A DNA stretch of 64,000 bases from Hymenobacter glacialis (GTDB taxonomy: Bacteria > Bacteroidota > Bacteroidia > Cytophagales > Hymenobacteraceae): contig NZ_MDZC01000028.1 in NCBI RefSeq assembly GCF_001816165.1, positions 1 to 64,000 on the forward strand. Direction: 5' to 3'. Position 1 is the first letter of the stretch; each line of letters begins with the position of its first letter. Below are positions 27,534 through 36,976 of this stretch, in pieces. Below the pieces are notes generated by a model. It had not been told where the DNA came from. It saw only the letters and a list, made by a program, of their open reading frames with translations, and did no database searches. Position numbers and translations under genes: made by a program.

Positions 27534-29585
27534 CTACTTGCTACCGGCCGCCGAGCTCGTGCCCGTGGGCAGGAGGTATTGCTGGTACCACGCCAGGTAC
27601 CGGGCGTAGCGGTCCTTCACGTAGCTGGGCGTGATGATGCCATGGAACTGCCCGGGATAAATAACCAGCTGGGTGGGCACGTTCAGGCTTTTGAGCGCCT
27701 GGTACATCTGCTCGGTATTCAGCAAGGGCACGTTGAAGTCTTTTTCGCCGCACATAAACAGGGTGGGCGTTTTGATGCGGTCGGCGTGAAAGAAGGGGTA
27801 GGATACGCGCAGGTAAACATCGGTGTTTTTCCAGGGGGTGCCCAGCTCGGTTTCGTAGTCGCGGATGTACTGGTCGGTACCGTAGCCGGCCAGCACGTTG
27901 GCGATGCCGGCGCCGCTCACGGCGGCTTTAAAGCGCTGGTCGCGGGCAATGACCTGGTCGGTCATGATGCCTCCGTAGCTCCAGCCGCCCACGCCCAGCC
28001 GCTCGGGGTCGGCCACGCCTTGTGCCACGGCGTAGTCCACCACGGCCAGTACGTCGTCGGTATCCTTATTGCCCCAGTCGGCATAAATGGCTTTGCTGTA
28101 CTCCAGGCCCCGGCCCGAGCTGCCCCGAGGGTTGGCCGCCACCACGGCAAAGCCATTGGCAGCAAAGTACTGCCACTCAAAGGAGAACCCGTAGCCAAAC
28201 TGCGCCACCGGCCCGCCGTGAATGCGCAGCAGCGTGGGGTATTTGCGGCCGGCCTGGTAGCCCACCGGCTTCACCAGGAAGCCGCTTACCGGCGTGCCGT
28301 CTTTGCTTTTGGTTTGAATGGCTTCTACCGGGCTCAGGGAAACCCCCTTGAGCCAGGCATCATTTTGCCGAGACAATGGCTTGGGAGCCCCCTTTTTGTC
28401 CACCCCGAATACCTCGGCCGGCGCCTGGGGCAGGCTGCTGAGCACGACCAGCTGCCCGTTGCGGGCCAAGGCGAAATCATTCACCTCCCGGGTACCTCCC
28501 AACACTATGTTGATGGTGCCACCCGCCGCCGGCACCCGGGCCAGCGAGGTGGCGCGGTCGTCTTCCAGCAGAAAGTACAGGCTCTTGCCATCGGGCGCCC
28601 ACTGGGGCTTGGTGGTGTTGCGGTCGCGGCCAGCAGTGAGGGCCTTCACGGTTCCATTGGCCACTTCCACCACCATCAGCTGGTGCAGGGCGTACACGAG
28701 CTGCTCGCGGGGGCCGCCCTGCACAAAGGCGATGCGCCGCCCGTCGGGGCTCCACGCGGGCCGGCTGCCGTAGCCGGGCGAGCTTTCGGCTACGTCGGTG
28801 GTGAGCAGCGGCCGGGCGGTGGCGCCGGCTTTCGCGTCGATAAGGTACAGGTCGAAGTTGTCGTGGCGGTCGGGGTCGGGCCCGCGCTTGCTGGAAAACA
28901 CCAGCTGCTGGCCGTTGGGGCTCCAGGCGGGCAGGTGCTCGTCGTACACGCCGGGGGTCAGGTTCGTGAGCTTGCGCGACGCCACGTCAAAAATGTAGAG
29001 GTGCTGGCGCTGCTTGTTGAGGTAGCCATCAACGTCCTTTTTAAATTGAAAGCGGTCGATGACGATGGGCGGGGCAGTTTTCTTTTTGGCCTTCTGGGCC
29101 GCCGTAAGCGAGTCGGGGTCGGCGTCGCGGATGATGAGGGCCAGGCGCTGGCCGTCGGGCGACCAGACGTAGTCGGATACGCTGCCTCGGAGCTTGGTCA
29201 CCTTTTCGGCCTCGCCACCGGCCCGGTTCAGCAGCCAGAGCTGGGCGTCGCCGCCGTCTTCCTCGCCGCGGCTCGACACGAAGCTCAGGTACTTGCCGTC
29301 GGGGCTGAAGCGGGGCTTGGCCTCGCTGGCCGGGGCGGTGGTCACGCGCAGGTTTTGGGAGCCGTCGGTGCGGGCCATCCACACGTCGGCGTCGCGCTTG
29401 TCGGTGGCCGAATCGGCGCGCGTCACGGTGTAGGCCACCCAGGCCCCATCGGGCGACAGCTGGGGGTCGGCCACGTCGCGCATCCGGTACAGGTCGCTGA
29501 GCTGGAGGGGCCGTTGGGCAGTTTGTGCCTGCAGGGCCGTCAGGGGCAGCACCAGGGCGGCCAATAAGGTAAAGGCTTTTTTCAT
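27534..29585 (-). CDS. Exported S9-family prolyl oligopeptidase-like peptidase
   Basis: 683 residues from ATG 29585 (a second ATG lies one codon upstream). Signal peptide 1-20 (MKKAFTLLAALVLPLTALQAQ). An N-terminal TolB/WD40-like propeller (VADPQLSPDGAWVAYTV, RFSPDGKYLSFVSSR, AWSPNGQQLVFSSKR) is followed by an alpha/beta-hydrolase with the nucleophile in GGWSYGG (Ser about 536), Asp in CGEKDFN (about 616) and His in GQFHGI (about 648). Acylaminoacyl peptidase-type S9 enzyme; the triad is complete. First of six adjacent exported peptidases or amidases (27.5-38.3 kb). A 12-bp palindrome TTCGTATACGAA lies 43 bp upstream. Confidence 0.93.
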   Translation of the reverse strand: MKKAFTLLAALVLPLTALQAQTAQRPLQLSDLYRMRDVADPQLSPDGAWVAYTVTRADSATDKRDADVWMARTDGSQNLRVTTAPASEAKPRFSPDGKYLSFVSSRGEEDGGDAQLWLLNRAGGEAEKVTKLRGSVSDYVWSPDGQRLALIIRDADPDSLTAAQKAKKKTAPPIVIDRFQFKKDVDGYLNKQRQHLYIFDVASRKLTNLTPGVYDEHLPAWSPNGQQLVFSSKRGPDPDRHDNFDLYLIDAKAGATARPLLTTDVAESSPGYGSRPAWSPDGRRIAFVQGGPREQLVYALHQLMVVEVANGTVKALTAGRDRNTTKPQWAPDGKSLYFLLEDDRATSLARVPAAGGTINIVLGGTREVNDFALARNGQLVVLSSLPQAPAEVFGVDKKGAPKPLSRQNDAWLKGVSLSPVEAIQTKSKDGTPVSGFLVKPVGYQAGRKYPTLLRIHGGPVAQFGYGFSFEWQYFAANGFAVVAANPRGSSGRGLEYSKAIYADWGNKDTDDVLAVVDYAVAQGVADPERLGVGGWSYGGIMTDQVIARDQRFKAAVSGAGIANVLAGYGTDQYIRDYETELGTPWKNTDVYLRVSYPFFHADRIKTPTLFMCGEKDFNVPLLNTEQMYQALKSLNVPTQLVIYPGQFHGIITPSYVKDRYARYLAWYQQYLLPTGTSSAAGSK

Positions 29586-29627
29586 CATACCACGCTGGAG
29601 AAAGACGCCCGCACCAAGCGGGTTGGG

Positions 29628-29639
29628 TTCGTATACGAA
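29628..29639. promoter_or_regulatory. Short perfect palindrome upstream of the S9 peptidase
   Basis: TTCGTATACGAA, a 12-bp perfect palindrome, lies 43 bp upstream of the start codon. It could be an operator; there is no other support. Confidence 0.2.
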
Positions 29640-29786
29640 GCTACGCCCGGCGCGCTGGTTGTCCCACAACCGTCGCAGGTGAGCTGGCTTATTTCGTTCA
29701 TCGAAAAGGTGCTATTGCAAGTACTTTAGGTAGTCGACTGCTTGGCGTTCAAGGAACGGCCACGTGTTGAGAGGTGAAACAGCAAT

Positions 29787-29828
29787 AAACTCAAACGAGC
29801 GGGCCGCTTGGTCCGCTCGTTTGGGTTT
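29787..29828 (-). terminator. Terminator hairpin after the first DUF885 gene
   Basis: A 16-bp stem (AAACTCAAACGAGCGG with one G-T pair) and a 10-nt loop. On the minus strand it is followed by a T-rich stretch. It lies 52 bp past the stop of the DUF885 gene at 29881. Confidence 0.7.
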
Positions 29829-29880
29829 AAGAAGTTCAGCAGTGGTTCAAGATTTGGGGAAGCTGAAGTGGTCATGCTGG

Positions 29881-31707
29881 CTACCGCTGCCGGGCGGCCC
29901 AGGCGTCCATGCGGCGCTCGGCTACGGCCAGGGGCATGGCACCGCCGGCCAGGAGTTCGTCGTGGAAAGCGCGCAGGCTGAATATCGGGCCGAGCTGCTT
30001 CTCGTAGCGGGCGCGCCATTCCAGGATTTTGAGCTGGCCCGTTTTGTAGCTCAGGGCCTGACCGGGGTTGCCCATGTAGCGCTCAATCTCGGCAGTAGCC
30101 AGCTGTTCAGTGATGACTTCGTTGTCCATCATGTACTTGATGGCTTCCTCCCGAGTCATGCCCTTGGCGTGTAGGCCCACATCTACCACCAACCGGATGG
30201 CGCGGTGCATTTCACCGCCCAATGAACCCACGTACTGGTACGGGTCGGTGTAAAGCCCAAGCTCCTTGCCCAGAGACTCGCAGTACAGCCCCCAGCCTTC
30301 GCTAAAAGCGCTGAAGCCGCCAAAGCGCCGGAATTTGGGCAAGGCCGTGTTTTCATTCTGCAGCGAAATCTGGTAATGATGCCCCGGAATGGCTTCGTGC
30401 AGAAACACGTCTTCCATGGGCGGCAGGGAGGTGACGTTGTATTGGGTAGCATCGAGAATGGGCACGTAAAAGATGCCCGCCCGGGAGCCATCGGGCGAGC
30501 CGGCCACGTACTGGGCACTGGCCGAAGCGGCGCGGTAGGCCTCGGTCTGCCGCACCTCAAACGGGGTTTTGGGTGTGCGGCCAAACAGCTTCTGCAGGTT
30601 GGGGAGCATGCGCTGGTGAATGGCTTCAAACCCATCGAGCACTTCCTGCGACGTTTTGTAGGGCCGGAACTTGGGCTCGTTTTTCATGTAGGCGAAGAAG
30701 GCGGGCAGGTCGCCCTGAAAGCCGACCTCCTGCTTCACCCGCTCCATTTCCGTGCGCAGGCGCTGCACCTCGCTCAGGCCGGTCTGGTAGATTTCGTCGG
30801 GCGTTTTGTTGGTCGTGGTGGCCGCTTTTACTGCGTAGCGGTAAGCCGCGGGCCCACCGGGCAGGGCCCCAAAACCCGAGGTAGTACGTGCCTTGGGCAA
30901 GTATTCGTTTTTCAGGAAAGCACTCAGCTTTTGATAGGAGGGAACCAGCTCGGTGAGAATGGCCTGCTGGTAGGCTGTAGTCAGCCTTGCTCGGTCGGCC
31001 GCGGGCAGCGCGTCGGGCAGCTTCGTGATGGGGCCGTAGAATAGGCTCTTGGTGGCGTCGGCCACCACTTGGGCTTCCAGCTGCGGAATCATCTTTACCA
31101 CCAGGGCCCGGGGCAGTACCACGCCGGTTTTCAGGCCCTGGCGGAAGTTGGCAATGGCCGAATCGGTCCAGGCCGGGAAGCCGTGCACCCGGCCCAGCCA
31201 GTTGTCGTAGTCTTTGGCCGTCTTGAAGGGCTGGGAACCCGTGCCCGACCCAAATTGCACCATGCTTTGTGGCAGCCCGCCCGCCTGGCCAAAGGGCATC
31301 ATCCACCGGAACTGCTGCAGTCCTTCCAGCGCCGTTTCCAGCTGGTACCGGAACACGTCGTAGCTCACCTGGTCTTCGCCCGCAAGCTTGGCGCGGTCAA
31401 ATTTCAGCAGTGAAGCCTGGTATTGCTGGTAGAAGCGCCGCTGCTGCTCCCGGAAGGCGCGGGTCTGGTCGTTGGGCAGCTGGTCGTTGTAGCGGTTGTC
31501 GCCCTGGGCCGTGGCATTTAGCGGAAACTGGCGGGCCTGCTCGTTCCAATACGCCGCAAACAAGGCCACCAGCGGGGCCGAAGTAGACGGTTTGCGGGCG
31601 GTAGCGGCGGCGGCAGTCGATTTGGCAGCTTGGGCAACCGCGGGCACCGGTAGCTGAGTGGCGAGCAGAATGCCAAGGGCAAGCGGGGCCAGTATTCGTT
31701 TTCTCAT
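29881..31707 (-). CDS. DUF885 family exported metallopeptidase-like protein (copy 1)
   Basis: 608 residues from ATG 31707; signal peptide 1-26 (MRKRILAPLALGILLATQLPVP..VAQ). The DUF885 domain covers residues 50-600. The key motif HEAIPGHH near 437-444 and the later SEGWGLYCE near 470 resemble a thermolysin-like gluzincin (HExxH plus downstream Glu). DUF885 proteins are thought to be zinc carboxypeptidase-like; activity here is inference. It is a tandem duplicate of the next gene upstream: both are 608 residues with the same openings (APLVALFAAYWNEQARQFPL, ATAQGDNRYNDQLPNDQT). The 5' flanks are also duplicated. Confidence 0.92.
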   Translation of the reverse strand: MRKRILAPLALGILLATQLPVPAVAQAAKSTAAAATARKPSTSAPLVALFAAYWNEQARQFPLNATAQGDNRYNDQLPNDQTRAFREQQRRFYQQYQASLLKFDRAKLAGEDQVSYDVFRYQLETALEGLQQFRWMMPFGQAGGLPQSMVQFGSGTGSQPFKTAKDYDNWLGRVHGFPAWTDSAIANFRQGLKTGVVLPRALVVKMIPQLEAQVVADATKSLFYGPITKLPDALPAADRARLTTAYQQAILTELVPSYQKLSAFLKNEYLPKARTTSGFGALPGGPAAYRYAVKAATTTNKTPDEIYQTGLSEVQRLRTEMERVKQEVGFQGDLPAFFAYMKNEPKFRPYKTSQEVLDGFEAIHQRMLPNLQKLFGRTPKTPFEVRQTEAYRAASASAQYVAGSPDGSRAGIFYVPILDATQYNVTSLPPMEDVFLHEAIPGHHYQISLQNENTALPKFRRFGGFSAFSEGWGLYCESLGKELGLYTDPYQYVGSLGGEMHRAIRLVVDVGLHAKGMTREEAIKYMMDNEVITEQLATAEIERYMGNPGQALSYKTGQLKILEWRARYEKQLGPIFSLRAFHDELLAGGAMPLAVAERRMDAWAARQR

Positions 31708-31772
31708 GGAGCAAAGAAGGCTGAGGTTGAACGCGCAAGTACGAGCAAGAACCTGATTCCGGCTGCCCGCGA
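31705..31772. repeat. Duplicated 5' flank of the DUF885 genes (copy 1)
   Basis: CATGGAGCAAAGAAGG, AGTACGAGCAAGAACCTGAT and CTGCCCGCGAG align with 33754-33823 (CATGAAGCAAAGAAGA, AGTACGAACAAGAACCTGAA, CTGCCCGCGAG). The duplication thus included at least 65 bp upstream of the start codon, probably the promoter. Confidence 0.75.
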
Positions 31773-31929
31773 GCCGAATGCCCACGGCGAGCCACGGCGT
31801 GGCCGCAACAGGCATTTTTTGTAGAATCGATGGGCATCTGGCGGCGAGACTCACCGAACCGGCCAATCGGCCGTTGCCAGCCGGTCGGGTTGTATTTCAG
31901 CTGCAAGTTTGTGCGCTGCCCGGATGGCA

Positions 31930-33756
31930 CTACCGCTGCCGGGCGGCCCAGGCGTCCAGCGTTTTTTCCAGCACGGCCAGGGGCATCGAGCCGCCGGCCA
32001 GCAGCTCGTCGTGGAAGGCGCGCAGGCTGAATTTCGGGCCCAGCTGCTTTTCGTATTTGGCGCGCAACTCCAGGATTTTGAGCTGCCCCACTTTGTAGCT
32101 CAGGGCCTGGCCGGGGTTGCCCATGTAGCGCTCCGTCTCGGCGGTGGCCCGCTGCTCGTCAATGGGCTCGTTGGCCATCATGTATTCGATGGCCTGCTCG
32201 CGGGTGAGCTGGCCGGTGTGCAGGCCCACGTCTACCACGAGGCGAATGGCCCGGTGAATTTCGGTATTCAAGGCACCCATTTGCTGGTAGGGGTCGGTAT
32301 AAACTCCCAGGGCTTTGCCCAGCGACTCGGCGTAAAGGCCCCAGCCTTCCACGTAGGCGCTGTTGAACGTGAAGCGGCGGAACTTGGGCAGACTGGTGTT
32401 TTCCTGCTGCAGGGCTATCTGGTAATGATGGCCCGGAATGGCCTCGTGCAGGAAGAGCGACTCCATGCCCCGCGTCACGTTGTACTGAGTGGCATCGGGA
32501 ATGGGTGCGTAGAAAATGCCCGGCCGCGAGCCGTCGGGCGCTCCCTGGTTGTACTGGGCCGAAGCAGACGCTTCCCGGAATTTCTCCGTTCGGCGCACTT
32601 CAAACTCCGTTTTGGGGGTCTTGCCGAACAGCTTGGGCAGGTTGGGGGAAATGCGCGTGAGCACGCCCCGGTACACCGCCAGCACTTCCTCAGGGGTTTT
32701 AAAGGGCCGGAATTTCGGGTCATTACGCATGTAGGCAAAGAAGGCGTTGAGGTCGCCCGCAAAGCCCACCTGCTGCTTCACCTGCTCCATTTCGGTGCGG
32801 ATGCGCTGCACTTCGCGCAGGCCCGTCTGGTAGATTTCGGCCGGGGTTTTATCGGTTGTGGTGGCCCGCTTCACCCGGTAGGCGTACTGGGCTGCCCCAT
32901 CCGGTAGCGCGTCTATGCCGCTGCTGGCGCGCGCCTGGGGCAGGTATTCGGTTTCAAGAAACTGCGCCAGCCGCTGGTAGCTCGGCACCAGGTCCTGTAG
33001 AATAACCTGGCGGTAGGCTGCTACCAGCTCGGGCTGCTCGGCTGCGGGCACGCCGGCCGGAAACTTGGCCATCGGTGCATAGTACAGGCTGGCCGTGGGG
33101 TCCGTGACTACAAAAGATTTCAGCTGCGGAATCATCTTCACCACCAATGCTTTGGGCAGCACGATGCCGGCCAGCATGCCGCGGCGGAAGTTGCCGATGG
33201 CCGAATCGGCCCACACCGGAAAGGCACGGGCGCGGCCCAGCCACTGGCGGTAGTCCTGGGTGGTTTTGAAGGGCTGGCTGCCCGTGCCCGCCCCCAGCTG
33301 GCCCAGGGTGCTGGGCAGGCCGCCGCCCTGGGTGAAGGGAATCATCCAGTCGGGCTGCCGCAGGCCGGCCAGGTTCATGGCCAGGTCGTAGTCGAAGATG
33401 TCGTAGCTGGTCTGGTCGGTGGCGTTGAGCTGCCGCCGGTCTGTTTTACGCAGCTGCGTTTGGTATTTCTGGTAAAAAGCCCGCAGCTGCTCCCGGAAGG
33501 CCTGGGTCTGGTCGTTGGGCAGCTGGTCGTTGTAGCGGTTATCGCCCTGGGCCGTGGCATTGAGCGGAAACAGCCGGGCTTGCTCGTTCCAGTACGCCGC
33601 AAACAAGGCCGCCAGCGGCGCCGAAGCAGACGGTTTGCGGGCGGTAGCCGGCTTGACTGGCTTGGCAGGCTTGGCCGATTGAGCGAACGCGGGAGCTGGC
33701 AAGGACAAGGCCAGCAAGGTGCCGAAGGCGAGCGGGTACAGTATTCGTTTTATCAT
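31930..33756 (-). CDS. DUF885 family exported metallopeptidase-like protein (copy 2)
   Basis: 608 residues from ATG 33756; signal peptide 1-25 (AFAQS) followed by a short Lys/Pro/Ala linker (AKPAKPVKPATARK). HEAIPGHH lies at 437-444 and VEGWGLYAE near 470, as in copy 1. Copy 1 and 2 are alike over the whole length with many substitutions, so the duplication is not recent. Copies are 222 bp apart on the same strand, with no terminator between them, and could be read through. The pair lies inside the run of exported peptidases. Confidence 0.92.
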   Translation of the reverse strand: MIKRILYPLAFGTLLALSLPAPAFAQSAKPAKPVKPATARKPSASAPLAALFAAYWNEQARLFPLNATAQGDNRYNDQLPNDQTQAFREQLRAFYQKYQTQLRKTDRRQLNATDQTSYDIFDYDLAMNLAGLRQPDWMIPFTQGGGLPSTLGQLGAGTGSQPFKTTQDYRQWLGRARAFPVWADSAIGNFRRGMLAGIVLPKALVVKMIPQLKSFVVTDPTASLYYAPMAKFPAGVPAAEQPELVAAYRQVILQDLVPSYQRLAQFLETEYLPQARASSGIDALPDGAAQYAYRVKRATTTDKTPAEIYQTGLREVQRIRTEMEQVKQQVGFAGDLNAFFAYMRNDPKFRPFKTPEEVLAVYRGVLTRISPNLPKLFGKTPKTEFEVRRTEKFREASASAQYNQGAPDGSRPGIFYAPIPDATQYNVTRGMESLFLHEAIPGHHYQIALQQENTSLPKFRRFTFNSAYVEGWGLYAESLGKALGVYTDPYQQMGALNTEIHRAIRLVVDVGLHTGQLTREQAIEYMMANEPIDEQRATAETERYMGNPGQALSYKVGQLKILELRAKYEKQLGPKFSLRAFHDELLAGGSMPLAVLEKTLDAWAARQR

Positions 33757-33823
33757 GAAGCAAAGAAGACCAAGGTTGGACCCGCAAGTACGAACAAGAA
33801 CCTGAATTCCAACTGCCCGCGAG
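33754..33823. repeat. Duplicated 5' flank of the DUF885 genes (copy 2)
   Basis: Partner of 31705-31772. The matching blocks keep the same order and almost the same spacing. Confidence 0.75.
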
Positions 33824-33964
33824 TTAATTGCCTACGGCGCGTTATGGTGCGACGGCCGGCATGTATCTTCCCGCTTCCGGGCACCGGCTTCCCCGTTTCG
33901 GGGGGGAGTGGGTTCCGTGCTGGGCCAACGGTTCGAGTTTCTGACGCATCTTTTCCTCCTTTAT

Positions 33965-35647
33965 ATGACGCCTTCCTTTACTCACTCCCTTTCTTCCTGG
34001 AGCCTGCGCGGTGGGCGCGCCTGGTGCGTACTGGGCCTGCTGGCTGGGCTGGCGCTGGCCCCGCGGCCCGTGCTGGCTCAGGCCACCATGCCGCCCGCCA
34101 AGCTCGAAGCCCTGAAGCAGGAGCTCATCGGGGAAATTGATAAGCAGCAAAAGGCCACCCAACAGATGGTGGACATGGTGTTCAGCTTCGGGGAGCTGGG
34201 CTTTCAGGAAACGGAAACCTCGCGCTACCTCACCGGCATTCTGAAAAAAAACGGCTTCGTCATCAAATACGGCATTGCCGGCGTGCCCACGGCCTGGACG
34301 GCCACTTGGGGCGCGGGCAAGCCGGTTATTGCCATTGGCAGCGACATCGACTGCATTCCCAAGGCCTCCCAAAAGCCTGGCGTGGCCTACCACGACCCTA
34401 TCATTGAGGGCGCCCCGGGCCACGGCGAGGGCCACAACTCGGGCGTGCCGCTGAACATCACGGCGGTGCTGGCCCTCAAAAAAATAATGGAGCGCGAGAA
34501 GCTGCCCGGCACGCTCATGCTCTGGCCCGGCGTGGCTGAGGAGCTGGTGGGCACCAAAGCCTACTTCGTGCGCGACGGCTACTTTAAAAACGTGGACGCC
34601 TGCATTTTTACCCACGTGGGCGACAACCTGGGCGTGTCGTGGGGCGACAGCGGCAACAACGGCCTGATATCGGTCAAGTTTAACTTCGATGGGCAGGCCG
34701 CGCACGCCGCCGGGGCGCCCTGGCGCGGCCGCAGTGCCCTCGACGCCGTGGAGCTGATGAACGTGGGCTGGAACTTCCACCGCGAACACATGGAGGTGAC
34801 GCAACGCTCGCACTACGTCATCGCCGACGGCGGCGACCAGCCCAACGTAGTGCCCTCGAAAGCCACGGTGTGGTACTACCTGCGCGAACGCACCTACCCC
34901 AAAATCACGGAGATGTACGCCGACGCCCTGAAAATGGCCGAGGGCGCCACCCTCATGACGAAGACGACCACCACCCACGAGGTGCAGGGCAGCGCCTGGC
35001 CGGTGCACATGAACAAGGCCATTGCCGAGGCCATGTACCAGAACATCCAGCTCGTGGGCCTGCCCCAGTGGAGCGCGGCCGACCAGGTGCTGGCCCGCGC
35101 CGCCCAGGTGGAAATGAAAGCCCCCAAAACCGACCGCCGCAACCGTCCCATCGATGGCCTGGCCACCAAGCTCGACTCGCTCCGGGGGCCGGAGAAGTTC
35201 TCCATCGGGGGCGGCTCGGATGATATTGGCGACATTTCCTGGAACGTACCCACCGTGGTGCTCAGCTACCCGGCCAACATCCCCGGCCTGCCCGGCCACC
35301 ACTGGGCCAATGCCATTGCCATGGCCACCCCCATTGCCCACAAGGGCGTGACGGCCGGCGCCAAAGCCGAGGCCCTGACCCTGCTCGACCTGCTGGTGAG
35401 ACCCGAAATCATCAAGAATGCCTGGACGTATTTCAACGACGTGCAGACCAAGGACACCAAGTACACGCCCCTGATGTTGGCCACCGACAAGCCCGCCATC
35501 AATCTCAACCAGAGCATCATGGCCCAGTACCGGCCTCAAATGCAGAAATTCTACTACAACCCAGCCAAGTATAAGACCTACCTGGAGCAGCTCGGCATTG
35601 CCTACCCCACGGTGCGGCCGGCACCCAAAGCGGGCACTCCGCAATAA
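33965..35647 (+). CDS. Exported M20-family amidohydrolase (AbgB-like)
   Basis: 560 residues from ATG 33965, with a signal peptide of about 40 residues (VLGLLAGLALAPRPVLAQA). M20 fold: metal-site segments VIAIGSDIDCIPKAS, EGAPGHGEGHNSG (the HGxGHN of aminobenzoyl-glutamate hydrolase-type enzymes), LWPGVAEELVGTKA and HVGDN; the lid domain follows (VKFNFDGQAAHAAGAPWRGRSALDAVELM), with the final histidine in LPGHHWANA. Hydrolyses N-acyl amino acids or aminobenzoyl-glutamate-like amides in its family; periplasmic here because of the signal peptide. It is longer than usual AbgB by about 80 residues at the C-terminus. Divergent from the DUF885 pair. Confidence 0.9.
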   Translation: MTPSFTHSLSSWSLRGGRAWCVLGLLAGLALAPRPVLAQATMPPAKLEALKQELIGEIDKQQKATQQMVDMVFSFGELGFQETETSRYLTGILKKNGFVIKYGIAGVPTAWTATWGAGKPVIAIGSDIDCIPKASQKPGVAYHDPIIEGAPGHGEGHNSGVPLNITAVLALKKIMEREKLPGTLMLWPGVAEELVGTKAYFVRDGYFKNVDACIFTHVGDNLGVSWGDSGNNGLISVKFNFDGQAAHAAGAPWRGRSALDAVELMNVGWNFHREHMEVTQRSHYVIADGGDQPNVVPSKATVWYYLRERTYPKITEMYADALKMAEGATLMTKTTTTHEVQGSAWPVHMNKAIAEAMYQNIQLVGLPQWSAADQVLARAAQVEMKAPKTDRRNRPIDGLATKLDSLRGPEKFSIGGGSDDIGDISWNVPTVVLSYPANIPGLPGHHWANAIAMATPIAHKGVTAGAKAEALTLLDLLVRPEIIKNAWTYFNDVQTKDTKYTPLMLATDKPAINLNQSIMAQYRPQMQKFYYNPAKYKTYLEQLGIAYPTVRPAPKAGTPQ

Positions 35648-35708
35648 GGGCACCGCGCGGGTAGCACCCCTTATGCTTTATGGTCGGGCTAAATGGCTAT
35701 CCGAATAG

Positions 35709-35780
35709 AACGTCATGCCCATCTGGCGTCCGCGCAGCCGAAGCATCTCTACCGCGTATGTAATCTGTTTTTACTGCTTT
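35709..35780. repeat. Degenerate dispersed repeat, type A
   Basis: GTCATGCCCATCTGGCGTCC, GCGCAGCCGAAGCATCTCTA, CCGCG. Left half with the GGCGTCCGC variant; the right arm is decayed. Confidence 0.6.
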
Positions 35781-35827
35781 AGTATTACGCATGCTGGGAG
35801 CCCTTAAAGCTTAACCTCTTACACCTT

Positions 35828-36775
35828 ATGTCTTCTGTGCCTCCCGTCAATTTCACATTGCTTCTGCACGGCGGCTCGGGCCGCTTGCACCCTGCTGGTA
35901 CCCCGTTTCCGCAGGAAGCGGACTACCAACGCACGTTGGCAGCCGCCGCGCAGGCCGGCTTCGCGGTGCTGGCCGGAGGCGGCAGCAGCCTGGCAGCGGT
36001 GGAAACCAGCCTGCGCCTGCTGGAAGACTCGCCCCTGTTCAACGCCGGGCGCGGCTCGGTTTTTTCGCACGCCGGACTGAACGAGATGGACGCGGCCCTG
36101 ATGGACGGCGCCACGCTGCAGGCCGGCGCGGTGGCGGGCGTGCGCACCGTGCGCAACCCGATTTCGGCTGCCCGGGCCGTGCTCGAACGCTCGGCCCACG
36201 TGCTGCTCACGGGCCCCGGCGCCGACCAGTTTGCCGCCGAAATGGGCCTGGAAACAGCCCCGCCGGAGTGGTTCCGGACCGAAGAGCGCTGGCAGCAGCT
36301 GCTGGCCCTGCAAGCGGCCGAAGGCAGTCCCGCGGCTCCGGCTCCGCCCGCCAAGTACGGCACCGTGGGCGCTGTGGCCCTTGACCAGGCCGGGCACCTG
36401 GCGGCTGGCACGTCCACCGGGGGCATGCTGAACAAGCGGTACGGCCGGGTGGGCGACTCGCCCATTATTGGGGCTGGCACCTACGCCAATCACGTGTGCG
36501 CCGTGTCGGGCACCGGGCACGGTGAATTTTTTATTCGCCACGCGGTGGCCCACGACATCGCCGCGCTGATGGAGTACCGGGGCCTGAGCGTGGCGGCCGC
36601 CGCACACCGGGTCATTCACGAAAAAGTGGCGCCAGCGGGCGGTAGGGGCGGTGTTATCGCCCTCGACGCTCGCGGCCACATGGCCATGCCCCACAGCACC
36701 GAAGGCTTGTTCTGGGCCTACGTGAGCGCCGATGGCCAAACCGGTACCAACGTGTGCCACATGATTGTGGAGTAG
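35828..36775 (+). CDS. iaaA: Isoaspartyl peptidase / L-asparaginase (Ntn hydrolase)
   Basis: 315 residues. Plant-type asparaginase family: the precursor cleaves itself before the nucleophile Thr in YGTVGAVALDQAGHLAAGTSTGGM (Thr about 180), giving alpha and beta chains. LLHGGSG at the N-terminus, FNAGRGSVFSHAGLNEMDAALMDG and the beta-chain segment GDSPIIGAGTYA with CAVSGTGHGEFFIR are all typical. No signal peptide is evident, so this one is likely cytoplasmic and removes isoaspartyl dipeptides produced by the exported enzymes nearby (inference). Length is normal. Confidence 0.94.
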   Translation: MSSVPPVNFTLLLHGGSGRLHPAGTPFPQEADYQRTLAAAAQAGFAVLAGGGSSLAAVETSLRLLEDSPLFNAGRGSVFSHAGLNEMDAALMDGATLQAGAVAGVRTVRNPISAARAVLERSAHVLLTGPGADQFAAEMGLETAPPEWFRTEERWQQLLALQAAEGSPAAPAPPAKYGTVGAVALDQAGHLAAGTSTGGMLNKRYGRVGDSPIIGAGTYANHVCAVSGTGHGEFFIRHAVAHDIAALMEYRGLSVAAAAHRVIHEKVAPAGGRGGVIALDARGHMAMPHSTEGLFWAYVSADGQTGTNVCHMIVE

Positions 36776-36976
36776 CTAAAAGTGCCAGCCTTTCCCAGGG
36801 CCCGATACCCTGTGGGGCCGAACAAGTGACCGCGCCGGAAATTGTGGCGGCGCGGTAAAACCGGCCCAATGCGACCCAAGGTGACAACGGGCGCGCAGCG
36901 GAGCGCGGCAGAAAAACCCTGTTTTCGGCCAAGTGCCAGCCTGCTTACCCGCCTTGCCCGGCAAAAGGCCGATTAA

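Noticed and set aside
27579-29567. A 662-codon open frame on the plus strand opposite the S9 peptidase.
   Set aside because: Antisense by-product of GC-rich codons; low-complexity composition and no recognisable domain, whereas the minus strand has a complete catalytic triad.
33842-35653. A 603-codon open frame on the minus strand, opposite the M20 amidohydrolase gene.
   Set aside because: The plus strand encodes a clear M20 enzyme with signal peptide and metal motifs. The antisense frame is His/Gly/Val-rich without any domain, as expected from high-GC codon bias.
36800-36870. GC-rich hairpin (ACCGCGCC / GGCGCGGT) after the isoaspartyl peptidase gene considered as a terminator.
   Set aside because: The stem is followed by A residues, not T, on the plus strand, so it does not look like a rho-independent terminator of that gene.
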